Part shown: positions 32,254 through 42,128 of the stretch, one piece after another | Layout of the letters: every line of letters begins with the position of its first letter | Numbering within the stretch: position 1 is the first letter of the stretch | From: Cycas panzhihuaensis | Taxonomy: Eukaryota; Cycadophyta | DNA length: 64,000 bases | NCBI GenBank assembly: GCA_023213395.1 | Contig: CM041465.1 | Span: 239,141,741-239,205,740 of the forward strand | Direction: 5' to 3' | Position numbers and translations under genes: made by a program | The notes under the pieces: model-generated | The model's database searches: none | Seen by the model: the letters and a program-made list of their open reading frames with translations, nothing else | Told to the model about the DNA's origin: nothing

Positions 32254-34823
32254 TGGGGTGGTATCCCTATGTTTAGTAAGAAATGGTTATGCAAGACTGA
32301 GTTGGATTAAATGGTAAGGATTCACCATGCAGGGCATCCGTGCGGCAGAGCACGGATTTAAGACCTACAAAGGTGCCTGGTTGCTTCTAGGTAATCATAA
32401 GAGGCAAGGCCCTCCTACCCCTCATATGGCCAGGAAGAGGAAGAAGGGGCCTAGTTGGTTGCGTCTTCTTAAAGAGGTGAGAAGGCAACATGTAAGTGAG
32501 ATGTGTGTGTAATATAATGTCTATGTGTAGGCTGGTCAAGAGATTGAGAGGCAAGTAGCTCTAGCTTGAAAGGGACTATCTATGTGTAATGGAACAACTG
32601 CTAAATAAAAGATATGAAAAATGTAAGTATGTGTTCTTTCTTTTCTTTCTATTTCCTATGTGTTCTTAACATGCACACACAAGCATAAGAAACAATACTA
32701 TAAAGAAAGGATGAAAAAAAAGAGGAATACCTGGACTGGTGTCTGAATGGAGCACTATGAATCTCATTGCTTCCCACACCTTCCCACTCCACTTGTTACA
32801 TAGGCGAGACCGATCGGTGATGGTTACTATGAGTAGCTGAAGAGGGCCTATTTTACCTCCCCAATGTATACAAAAAGTAAAGCAAAGCAGCAAATGAAGG
32901 AAAATGATGGAAAAGCAACAAATACAAAACTAACCTGCAAATATGATCGTCTCATATGCAACTCCATGATTGTAAGACCCTGTCAATCAAACAAATAGGT
33001 TTCTCTCTCTCAGAAGAGGGGCTAGAAAATATATCTAATATATATGCTTAAACATAAAAGAAATGATATCAAGCTAAATCAAGGCATACTCATATTATTC
33101 TAATGAAAATAACTCCAACAAGATTCCAACAAATAATCACCTCAACCGACACCCAAAACAAGAGAGTAGCCTTGGAATAGCTAGCTCACCCATGGAAAGT
33201 CCCACTTGGCCTCGGGATAGGAAAATGAACTTGCAACAATGGCATAGGGTAGCAAGCAAAAGAAAGGAAAGAGCGACAGGAAGGTATACAAGTGCACCCA
33301 AAGGATGAGGTGTTATGAGCAGCAAATCGTCCAAGTGGGATGGGTTACGAGTTGTGAACCAATAGGAAATGGTTTGGCTTATGTGGTGCCCAAAACCAGC
33401 CAATGAAAATCTGAAACTAACATGGAAAGGGGCTGCCAACACTAGTTTAGATTTGAAAGTAGGCTTCTAAGTTCTCTAACCTGACTTCTAGGGAGGGAAA
33501 AAGGTGTAAGAGGAGAGAAAATAAGGGTTTGGACCCTTGGGGAGAAGGACAGCAAGGGGGACTGACCCCGTCTTTCTCCCTCTAATTTTCTCTATGTCAC
33601 CCCCCTGCAATAGCCACCTAAAAGCAAGCTTGCAGGAATGATAGGGGAAGCACTATGGTGCAAAGTATAAGAAACTAGTGCTAGATTGGCATAACATCAA
33701 GAGAGTATACGAACTAAGCATTTATTCACAAAAAATGTAAGGAAATAGCATAAATTTCAAGGTAAATATGGAGGGTAACTTGTTGTGAAGAGTAGGAATG
33801 TGTCTTTGCTGGAAAATAATAGAAAAAACCCTGTACTTAACAGGATTTAAGGATTGGTTTTGAGGAAGAGGCCAATGTGAGAGAAACCCTTATGATTTGG
33901 GACCTTTGGAGTTTGTTCCTTAGAGAATCTTGTGAAGTATCCTTCTTGCCACTATATGAACCTACAAAAAGATGTTTAAAGCTACTAGTACTGAGCATGA
34001 GAGATAGCAATGGCCTCTGTGTGAAGAGCAGCAGCTGAAAGTATCTCTGTTTTGTAGTAGGTGGAGGAGGATTGGTAGAGTTGCATTCTAAAAATGAGTC
34101 AAGAAGAGGGAAGAATGAGGAAGCTTTTGGTTTTTATCCCCTACTCACCCTAAGTGAATGTTGGGGGTCTCAGGGAAGTTGAAACATGGTCACCACATGG
34201 CAGTTCTGCAGAAAGAGCGGGAACTGCCACGTGAATTTAAAAAACTTTTTTTTAACAATCGCACCGCGGTAAACTTCACAGTACCACGGCAAATATCGCG
34301 GTACCACTAAGTTTACAGTGGTGCGAACCTAGAAACAAAAATCAATCCAAACAAGGGGTTTGGAGATAAATAAACAGCAAGTTAGGGCTAGAAACAGTTG
34401 GGGGTTGATACCCAGATGACTAACAAGTGGTCAAAAAAAGAAACCAGGTCTCAACCAAGGATTCAATCATACTTAGAAGAAATCAAAGCATGAATAGGCC
34501 ATTGTCAAAGGTAAAACGCAACTGACTAAGGTGTCCCAAGGGGCTGTGGAGATGACATGGGTGGCTGTGTGCCATATGGGGTGTAGCATTCACTAAAGAA
34601 TACCCCCACTGTGAGTCATCATAGGCTAAATGGTGTGTCATAGGCACATGCAGTGTGATCAAGCAAGAAGGCAATGCAATCATGCAAATGGCAAGCAAGC
34701 ATACATCAGGGAGTCTATACTAAGTAACCTCGGTCAAGTAAGAGTAGAGATGGGAGCAAGAGCATATACCTGAGCTTACCTGAGTTGATGCGTCTCGAGT
34801 CCATTCCCAGTAGCCAGGAAACA
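32254..34823 (-). mobile_element. Element C 3' LTR (about 2.57 kb)
   Basis: Minus-strand start TGTTTCCTGGCTACTGGGAA at 34823 directly after the PPT. The far edge is at about 32254 (plus TGGGGTGGTATCC). The landmark CATGCAGGGCATCC (32329) equals CATGCAGGGCACC in A at 3680, placing the two LTRs in register. It contains the palindrome block at 34261-34326. No gene within. Confidence 0.8.
34261..34326 (-). promoter_or_regulatory. GGTACC palindrome modules in U3 of the C LTR
   Basis: Plus-strand text GCACCGCGGTAAACTTCACA, then GTACCACGG, then ATCGCGGTACCACTAAGTTT, ended by AGTGGTGCGA: alternating GGTACC-like cores and inverted AAACTT/AAGTTT arms. The first and last ten bases are near-complementary. 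It sits about 500 bp into the LTR, as in A and B. Confidence 0.6.
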
Positions 34824-34836
34824 CTGCCCCCTTGGT
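34824..34836 (-). other. Polypurine tract of element C
   Basis: Minus strand CCAAGGGGGCAG next to the LTR start, matching B at 17253-17264. Confidence 0.75.
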
Positions 34837-35202
34837 AGCAGAGCCTCACCGCTCAAAAGCGTGGTGTGATGGAAAATGTTGATAACCAAAAACTGTCAGT
34901 AACACATGCATATATATATATAAACAAAACATGAATAGCATATAGACCAAGGGTGTCGATGAGTGTTGTGGCGGAACGTATGGATAAGGGAGATGGAGAC
35001 GAGGACAACATAGGGGCCTACGCATCATCTAAACATTGACCTATAAGTGAAGGAAGCCAATGAGGGGGATGCCCCCTGTTGCCAAAGTGCAACGAGTGAT
35101 ACGAAGGCACCCAATAAACTAGACAAGTAGATCAGACTAAAGGCGACCAGAGACTTGGGCATGGGCTGGCCAGGCAAGCCTCAAAGGCAGTCGCTAAGAA
35201 GA

Positions 35203-35603
35203 GGGAGGTGACGCTCAAGGATGAGGTAGACGAGGCTGTCTACCTCAGCATTAAGGTCCCGAGGGATGTGTTGAATGCCAACTAATAAAAAGCGGGCCAA
35301 GAGAGATTTGGTGGCTAAAGCGAGGATTCTCAAGTGAGGGCATCACACCTGGTAAACCTGGGTGAGATGGGACACCACAACCTGAGAGTCGCAAAGCAAA
35401 ATGATGGGTCCATGATGAAAATTGAGAGTATTAGTAAGGGCTTCAATAACGGCCATGTACTCAGCTTCGTTATTGGTCACCTTAGGGAGGAAGATACCAG
35501 AGCACAGGAAATCATATCCGAAGGGACTACAAAGGATCCAAGTAGTGGCAGAAGGTCCAAGGTTACCGCAGCTTCTGTCGTCGGTAAATATGTAGAGGGA
35601 CAT
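35203..35603 (-). pseudogene. Second RNase H (aRNH) of element C
   Basis: An 86-codon frame, open to 35343, begins MSLYIFTDDRSCGNLGPSAT (usual TDGGSxGNPGPxA: the first catalytic Asp is kept, and two motif residues are changed). It continues VTNNEAEYMAVIEAL (Glu) and LLCDSQVVVSHLTQVYQV (Asp). Beyond one stop the frame goes on to HIPRDLNAEVDSLVYLIL (last Asp) at about 35270-35210. All four catalytic positions of a type-I RNase H are present. It sits between the antisense PMD unit and the PPT, exactly as in B. In relatives such a domain degrades RNA in RNA-DNA hybrids during reverse transcription; why a second one sits here is unknown. Confidence 0.75.
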
Positions 35604-35657
35604 AAGTGAACACTAAATCCTGGTAGTAAATAAACAATGACAGAACAAAAGAGATAC

Positions 35658-36026
35658 TCAAAAGATAAGAAAAAAGTGGCCATGAAGGGTAGGAGGACCT
35701 AGCAATGAGGCTACCCAAGGACGAAAGCAAGCAGCCTGACCGCTACCTAAGAGCGAGCGGAGAAAAGGCGCCTTGGAGCACCAAAGGTCACTTTGGGAAG
35801 CAAAACATGCCCCCGGATGAGGGAGCATTCCCTTTGGAGACCCAAAGAGTAGAAAAGGGCTGCGGAAACAATTCCAGGATGGTGAAATGAGCCAAACAAG
35901 TATAAACTCAGGCATGCACGGGAGCAGCACATAAAACAAGGTAGAAGGGCCCTCAGAAACAGTGCAATAATGAGGTGCCATAATGCACTTACAAGAGAGG
36001 GCAAAAAGGGCATAAAAAGAGCACAA
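35658..36026 (-). other. Conserved open frame upstream of the second RNase H (element C)
   Basis: A 122-codon open frame with MPEFILVWLISPSW, FGSPKGML and WVASLLGPPTLHGHF. The first half matches the frame at 16085-16468 in B; the last block corresponds to B's LGSLIARSSYPSWPF in another frame. Whether it is translated is unclear. It may be a 5' leader or N-terminal extension of the RNase H reading unit. Confidence 0.35.
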
Positions 36027-36126
36027 CGGGCAACAAGGCCTGAAGGCAAAGGTGATTGGGGAAACAGGATGGTCCCAACGGCTGTCGCGAGGTCAAAAAC
36101 GGAGGAAGTGCCTGTCGGGGCCCCTA

Positions 36127-36137
36127 TCTATATAAGG
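36127..36137 (+). promoter_or_regulatory. Putative TATA box of the antisense PMD transcript (element C)
   Basis: TCTATATAAGGAAAT, matched by B on the minus strand (15879-15889). The PMD ORF begins about 620 bp downstream, with the hairpin leader between. A second TATA-like GAGTATAAATGAC lies at 36718-36730 in C only, just before the ORF. Confidence 0.5.
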
Positions 36138-36537
36138 AAATTCATACAGAAAATGGATTCATTTTCACCGGCTCTCGTGAGAAACCAGAGCCATTCCCTT
36201 ATGCAGCAGAACACCACCCAACTTTAGAGGCACGTGAGGGAAGATCAGACCATTGGACCGGAGTGCAGAGAGAGCCAACGGGATCATCGAGACGCGATGG
36301 CGACAGTGAGACCAGATTCAGTGAGTGGATCTTACAAAACCAACCGTATTTCAAAGTTTCAATTTTGTTACTTTTTATAGATTTTTGTGTAGTTTTTGTG
36401 CCCCATATGGGCAGATGGAGAAATCTCAGAGTCTGAATTAGACCCATAAAGAGGGGGGACGTAGGCATTAGGGAGCCCTGGTCCTGGTGGGCCCCATTGA
36501 GTCCACCAAAAGGATTTTTTTTTATTTTTAGGGCAGA

Positions 36538-36655
36538 AACCCCCCCTTTTGGGGGGTTACCGTTCATACCATGGTAAAGATTACGGTGCCACGATCTTTG
36601 CCATGGGACCCGAGCTAAACTTAGTAGTACTGCTAAGTTTTATGCGGTACGAAGG
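36538..36655 (+). promoter_or_regulatory. Hairpin-rich leader upstream of the antisense PMD ORF (element C)
   Basis: Order as in B: C8-T4-G6 hairpin (36540-36557); then a palindrome with CATGGTAAAGAT pairing with ATCTTTGCCATG; then CTAAACTTAGTAGTACTGCTAAG; ended by GCGGTACGAAGG. The hairpins are kept although individual bases differ, including paired changes in the arms (GCAAAGAT...ATCTTTGC in B, GTAAAGAT...ATCTTTGC in C). Confidence 0.6.
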
Positions 36656-36744
36656 CAGATCAGTAGAAAAAAGAAGATGAGGGGCCATAAGGCCCTAAAT
36701 CTTAAGCAGAGAGAGCTAGGAGTATAAATGACTGATATGAGACT

Positions 36745-38016
36745 AACTTTGACTGGTTTCTGATGTTGGAAGGCTATCATCATAGTGGATAACTACAAGA
36801 ACATAGGCATGGTGATGTTAAGCTACATCGAGATGATGTCCAGGGGGGACAAGGAGATCCTGCAGAGGTGTGGCCTGTACAAAGCCCTGAAGACACCTTA
36901 GTACGCATCTGATCAGAGGCTTTTGGTTGATATCATATCATATTGGGACAAGAGGAGACATGTTTTCTATCTGCCCCAGGTGGGAGATGTGATGGTGACG
37001 CCAGGGGATATACGACAGATTTTGGGAGTACTGGCGACTGGGAGGTCGGTGACACTGGGAGCGCTACCTAGCAATGAGGCAACACATAGGGAGGCAGTTG
37101 TATTTTTCATAGGGACTGACAGGTGGGAGCAGAGAGGAGCTCCTCTCTAGACTATGGTGATGTCTAGGATTCCTCAGGTGAGGAAACTGACTATATTATG
37201 TATTATGTTCTAGGTTTCTCAGAAACAGAACTATAGAGACATCCCTGGGGGATGGATGGATGTAGTGCACCGTTGTGAGGTGGGCGAGAGGATGGACTGG
37301 GCCACCATGATAGCGACGAACCTCGTCACACAGCTCGATGCCATTAGGGTAGTAAGAAAGGGAGGATTGTCATATATGCGTTTGTCATATAACGCTGTAA
37401 CGGTCTTTGGGTTTTTTATCACTTTAGAGTAGTGGCACCAGTGGGGGGACCACAACCCATAGCAGAGTGGGCCCTGATGGTCCACAGATGGTAGACTCAG
37501 CTGAGGGGGACAGAGGACCAGGCTCACATCCAACGATCAGTAGAGGCGACATCGTTGGACCTCCTCACCATGATGGATTATGTGGCAGATCCATACAGGA
37601 TGGTGAGGTGGGACAACGATGATGAGGCAAGCAGAGCAGGAGCACTCCTGGGTGATGATGACAACAACGACGATGATGGAGGAGATGGGGCTGACCCATC
37701 ATGATCTGTGGGAGAGGCAGGTCCATTAGGGATGGAGGAGAGATTCTGGAGTATGGAGGAGAGGCTCTAGGGAGTAGAGGATGAGAGAGATCATATCCAG
37801 GCCAGATATAATCAGCTCATAGACTAGGTGGTGTTGAGGTCGAGGAGGAGCAGGACATATACCCATACAGCAGTGACGACCCCGAGACAGCCACACGATG
37901 AGGGGAATGAGGTAGGGAGCTCGCGGAGGCCCAGGAGGAGCCTCGGAGGGATGTGGTCCCCAGGAGAGGGATCGCACAGGCCAGGAGATGGTACCCCAGG
38001 AATGGGGCAGCAGTAG
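36745..38016 (+). pseudogene. Antisense plant-mobile-domain (PMD) ORF of element C
   Basis: Plus strand, opposite to C gag-pol. It reads AIIIVDNYKNIGMVMLSYIE, then RCGLYKALKTP, a stop, YASDQRLLVDIISYWDKRRH (20 residues), VFYLPQVGDV, TPGDIRQILGVLATGR, and ALPSNEATHREAVVFF. Then MVMSRIPQVRKL and MDWATMIATNLVTQLDAIRV, an acidic Asp-rich segment (DDDNNDDDGG) near 37660, and the terminus SLGGMWSPGEGSHRPGDGTP...GQQ with a stop at 38014-38016. The N-terminal half is the PMD motif; the C-terminal half is low-complexity. It is about 0.6 kb shorter than the B copy, by loss in the middle. Several TAG stops. Role in the element unknown. Confidence 0.7.
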
Positions 38017-38144
38017 AGTAGGACACATGTATGTGATTTTGATAGGGGAAAGCACGGGCCTCTAGGGGTCATATATACAGTCATATGATTGTACCCCCCT
38101 GCAAGAATACCAGCTTCCCATATGTATGATGTAATATATGATTT

Positions 38145-38182
<38 letters not shown>

Positions 38183-38640
38183 GGTAATTAGTATCCCATT
38201 TTGATATAAGATGATGTGTATATCATGTGTGGTAAATAGCATGTATGTTTTATTTTGTTGTATGATGCATATATTTCCTTCCATGTATGGCTATACATCT
38301 AACATGAGTACACATATCCACTATGAGTAGAGGTGATAGAGAGGTGTAAGGTTAGAAATAGAGTGACATGCATGTCCACGGAGGAGCATAGCGAGATATG
38401 CGAAGGAAATAGTAGGTGAGAGAGAGGAGTAATGGTACTCCAAAGCATCGTCCTAACTGGGGGATACCCAAATAGGAAGACAAAAGTTCTTGAGAGGATA
38501 TGGGAATATGGGTTCTATGGGAGGAACCAGAAAGAAAAGGGAGAGGCCATCTTAAATTGCCATTCTACCTGTGGTTGGGAGAAATTGGAACAACTTAAGA
38601 TGTTAGTTTAGGCTCATTTCAAAGCAAGGCGAAGGGATCA
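38017..38640. other. Spacer between PMD ORF and integrase (element C)
   Basis: Collinear with B 12590-13311, no coding sequence. It includes an (AT)n microsatellite at 38147-38179. It would hold the 3' ends of the two convergent transcripts (integrase on minus, PMD on plus). Confidence 0.5.
38147..38179. repeat. (AT)n microsatellite
   Basis: About 16 uninterrupted AT units. B has only short ATATAT runs at the matching place, so this expanded after the two copies separated. Confidence 0.9.
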
Positions 38641-39800
38641 CCGAAAAATCATGCATAAAATTTCTTAAGGAATTTCCTGTTGACTACCTTCTCAAATTCC
38701 AGGCCTTCCAAGGTGGCAATCCTGTAGGCGTCGTTATTGAGGCTTTCGAGAATGATGAAGGGACCAACCCATTTGGGTCCAAATTTGGTCAGACAGTCAT
38801 AGAGGTATTCCAACTTGAGGACATAGTCCCCAGGGCACAAAGGATGAGTATGAAGACATTTGTCATGAGTCCTTTATAGGCAGGCTTTCGAAGCAAGATT
38901 CGCTTAAGCGTCTCTCATCCAGGGCTTTGAGATCTAGGAGGTGAGCCTGGCAGATAGACTCCTCATCAATAAGACCTCTAAGGGAAACCCATAGAGAGGG
39001 GATCTCCACTTCTAGTGGGAGTACTACCTCAGTTTCGTAGAGTAAAGAGAATGGAGTTATTCCAATAGCCATATGGATAGAGGTGTGATAGGCCCACAGG
39101 GCGGAAGGGAGTTGGAGCTGCCAATCTCTTTGAGATTGTGCAACGGTCTTTTTTAGAATGTTAACAAGGGTTTTGTTGAAGGATTCAATTTGTTGAAGGA
39201 TTCAATTTGTTGAAGGATTCAATTTGCCTGAGGGTAATAAGCAGATAAGATCTTATGCAAGATGTTGAATTTCTCGCAAAGCTCATCCATCTCCTTGTTA
39301 CAAAAGGAGGTTCCATTATCCGTAATTAGGATGTCTGAAATCTCGAAATGGCAAACGATGTACCGGTAGACGAAGGTGGCTATCATCTTGCCAGGAGTAG
39401 TGGACAGGGGGATTGTCTCTGCCCATTTGGAGAAATACTTGGTAGCAGTCAAGATGTATTTATGTTGTGCAGAAGAAGGCAATGATATGGCACTAATGAG
39501 GTCTAAACCCCATTGAGAAAAGGGCCATGGAGATATGATAGGGTGCAAGGCCTCAAAAGGTACATGAGAGATATTGGCGTGCTCTTGGCATCATCGACAT
39601 CTAAGGGCATAGGTGTGAGCATCCTTGAAAAGGGATGGCCAGTAATAACCCATGTGGAGGATCCTTTGGGCCATAGATTGGCCCCCAAAGTGGCCCCCAT
39701 AAATGCCATGATGGTATTCGCAGAGTATTTAGTCCACTTCATTAGAAGCGATGCAGCGAAGCAGGATCCCATTGAAAGGATCTCTTGTACAACACTTCAT
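38640..39800 (-). pseudogene. Element C integrase
   Basis: Blocks in order on the minus strand: a frameshifted zinc domain (39772-39503), WPFSQWGLDLISAISLPSSA (first Asp), ITDNGTSFCNKEMDELC (second Asp), and IESFNKTLVNIL (Glu), with the three DDE positions kept. Then ITPFSLLYETEVVLPLEVE, IPSLWVSLRGL and HLLDLKALDERR. The C-terminal domain is KFGPKWVGPFIILESLNNDA to VVNRKFLKKFYA at 38649. A 17-bp unit is present three times at 39172-39222 in the core, breaking the frame just before the Glu helix. The protein joins element cDNA to the chromosome in active relatives. Confidence 0.85.
39172..39222 (-). repeat. 17-bp unit triplicated inside the integrase
   Basis: Plus-strand unit TTTGTTGAAGGATTCAA occurs three times head to tail, followed by the partial TTTG. 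B has one unit at the matching place (VESFNK). Two extra units add 34 bp and change the reading frame. Confidence 0.9.
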
Positions 39801-39959
39801 TTATGAGGAGGTGTTGTCTAGCGGTGGCACAAATGCATGATCTAACTTTGTTGCTGGCTTCAGGGCAATATTCTTACTGAGTCAAATATCGCACAATGTC
39901 GCCATACCACTCACTATTAGTGAGCGGATGAGGAGAAGTGCCTTGGATGGTCAAGATAG

Positions 39960-41440
39960 ACTTGTCAGGGAAAGAGTCATCAATGGACATGCTACTCATG
40001 TTGGGAATGGCAGCATCGACTAACTGTTCTGCCACTATCATTCCCTTCTTTGACTTTCTATTAATGACTTACAAGTCAAACTCTTAAAGCAGGACGACCC
40101 AACGACCTGCCTCACCCGTCAAGTTTGAATGAGTAAGCAAATAATTCAAGGGATCAGATTGGATGATCACCTTGGTAATATTATTGAGCAAGTACTGCTT
40201 AAACTTCTTGGTCATGTGGACCAAGGAGAGGTATTCCTTCTTGGCAGGAGGATAATTTAGTTCAGCAGCCATGAGGGTGCGACTGATGAAATAGATTGCT
40301 CTCTCGGTTCCTGAATCATCCTCCTGTGTAAGCATTGCACCCAGGTATTCATTAGTAGCCAAGGTGTACAAGACGAAGGGCCTATCGAAGTGAGGAGGCA
40401 CCAATGTAGGAGCAAAAACAAGAGCTTCCTTAAGTCCTACAAAGGCTTGTTAGGTCTTATCAGACCAAACAAATGGGGCTCCTTTCTTCAATAGGTTGGT
40501 AAGGGGTTTGGCGTTTATAGCGAAGTCTACCAAAAAATGCCTAAGGAAGCTGAGCCTACCTAGAAACGACTTAATCTGTCATTTGGTTCTAGGAGGTGAT
40601 ATGTTAAGGATTGCCTTGACTTTATCTGGGTCGATTTGGATTCCTCACTTTGACATAAGGAAACCCAAGAGTTTACCTGAGGTGACATCAAACACGCATT
40701 TAAGCAGGTTTAAACTGATGTGATACTTGTGGCATCATGTGAAGATGGCCCGCAAGTCAGAGAGATGATGGGCTCTAGTATGCGAAAGACCCATCATATC
40801 ATCCATGAAGACCTCCAACGTGCTGTTGATGAGGTCGTAAAAAATGAAATACATGGCCCTCTGATAAGTAGTACCTACATTCTTAAGACCAAAGGGTATT
40901 GCCTTGTAAGCAAAGGTACCCCATGGTGTAATGAAGGTCGTCTTATGATAGTCTTCAAGAGAAATCTGGATTTGGCTATAGCTAGAGAAGCCGTCCATTA
41001 AGGATATAACTTCGAATCCAGTCGTACGATCAATTATTTAATCAATAAAGGGGAGAGGGAAGTTGTCCTTAGGACAAGCATTGTTAATGTCGTAGAAGTC
41101 GACATATATATGAATGGTCCCATTCTTCTTAGCAACGGGAATGATGTTCGATACCCACTTAGGGTAATCGATGGAAGAGATGAGTCCTACATCTAAGAGC
41201 TTTTCAACCTCCATCTTGATTATGGTTGAAAGTTTTGGATGGCGAGGATGTTGCTTCTGGCGCACAGGGTGAGTGTCAGGAATAGTCATAAGGTTGTGCG
41301 TGATGATGAAGGGGTCAATTCCCTTCATGTTAGAGTAGTCCCATGTGAACATATCATGGAATTCCTAGAACAGGAGGGAGTATTCCCTCACTTCATCAAG
41401 AGTGCACTCTACCCCTACCTTAATGATCTTGCCCGGGGCA
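39960..41440 (-). pseudogene. Element C reverse transcriptase and gypsy RNase H
   Basis: Open pieces 41352-41038, 40998-40735 and 40404-40084. RT blocks: FTWDYSNMKGIDPFIITHNL (20 residues), YPKWVSNIIPVAKKNGTIHI, DNFPLPFID, MDGFSSYSQIQISLEDY, GLKNVGTTYQRAMYFIF, and the catalytic VFMDDMMGLS. The connection region FLGRLSFLRHFLVDF follows. RNase H: FDRPFVLYTLATNEYLGAML, ERAIYFISRTLMAAELNYPP, VIIQSDPLNYLLTHSNL, NRKSKKGMIVAEQL. As in B, the motif is FMDD rather than YVDD. RNase H runs directly to the integrase linker (SFPDKSILTI), so the extra RNase H is not placed here. Few stops (TAG, TAA); best-preserved pol of this family in the window. Confidence 0.85.
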
Positions 41441-42128
41441 AGGACTACATCCTAAGTTTCCCCCATACACATAGCATTCCCCTCCTCGAAATGGAGGGGG
41501 CCAAGATCGACAGGCGGAGATGAAACGGGGGATGGGATCAGGTCAGCTAATGTGGACCCAATCCCTAGGATCTTCTAGTGGCTAAGGTTATGGTGACTAG
41601 AGGGTAAATTGGGCATGGAGCCCGCTAAGTACTCCAGCAAAGCCTCGTCGTCCTTGAAGTAGTCCACCCCATGGATGACCTGACTTCGAATAGATAAGGT
41701 GCGGGATGGCATGGGAGCGACAGGACCGGTATGACCTGTAAGCTACCCAACATCCCTAAGGGACTCTAAGGGAGAGTCAAGGAGAGATCCCTCGTAAAAG
41801 GCAAGAGGGAAACTCTCGATGCCATCACTTATAGAAGGTGATGGAAGGGGAGATCCAAGGATCTGCTGGTCAACACTAACAATGGTATATAACACGAGAG
41901 AGTGATCGGGCTCTCTGATAAAAGGGGTCTTAGGTGGAGACCTAGAATAAGAAGAGTGCCCCCCACCAGTGCGAAGGAATGAAATTGGGTGAGGAAGGTT
42001 CTCATCCTCACTATGGGACTTGTCGTCGCCAAACATGGTGAGGTATCCATAGCTTCCAATGCCGATGGGGGCAAAATAAGTCAAATCATAAGAAGAAGAT
42101 ACGGGAGAGTGAGTTTTGATGGAGTGCA
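41441..42128 (-). pseudogene. Element C protease-RT linker, truncated at the 5' end
   Basis: A 128-codon open frame contains SSSYDLTYFAPIGIGSYGYL and FGDDKSHSEDENLPHPISFL, equivalent to B SSSSLTCFAPIGVGSY and DDESYDVGEDFPHPVSFL. The protease domain that should precede it is missing because the element breaks off at 42128. A and C end within a few codons of each other in this linker, but they overlap here and so are not two halves of one copy. Confidence 0.7.

Larger units (their letters stand above)
32254..42128 (-). mobile_element. Element C: 5'-truncated Tat-like retrotransposon with antisense PMD ORF
   Basis: On the minus strand: linker, RT, RNase H, integrase, antisense PMD ORF (on plus), second RNase H, PPT, 3' LTR. 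It mirrors element B in order and wording and is better preserved in RT and RNase H. It starts at 42128 within the protease-RT linker; the 5' LTR, gag and protease are absent. The right neighbour is LTR interior of element F and the left neighbour is E LTR interior, so its two flanks do not match, and deletion or recombination has removed its 5' end together with host sequence. Confidence 0.85.

Noticed and set aside
37177-37225. Possible intron (CAG-GTGAGG to TTCTAG) in the PMD ORF of C
   Set aside because: B codes straight through the same segment (VRKLITLC...SQKLNYRDI) and C keeps the frame apart from one stop.
136-42128. A and C as two halves of a single element split by rearrangement
   Set aside because: Both contain the SSS...FxxxGxGSY linker, so they overlap, and they differ clearly in sequence.
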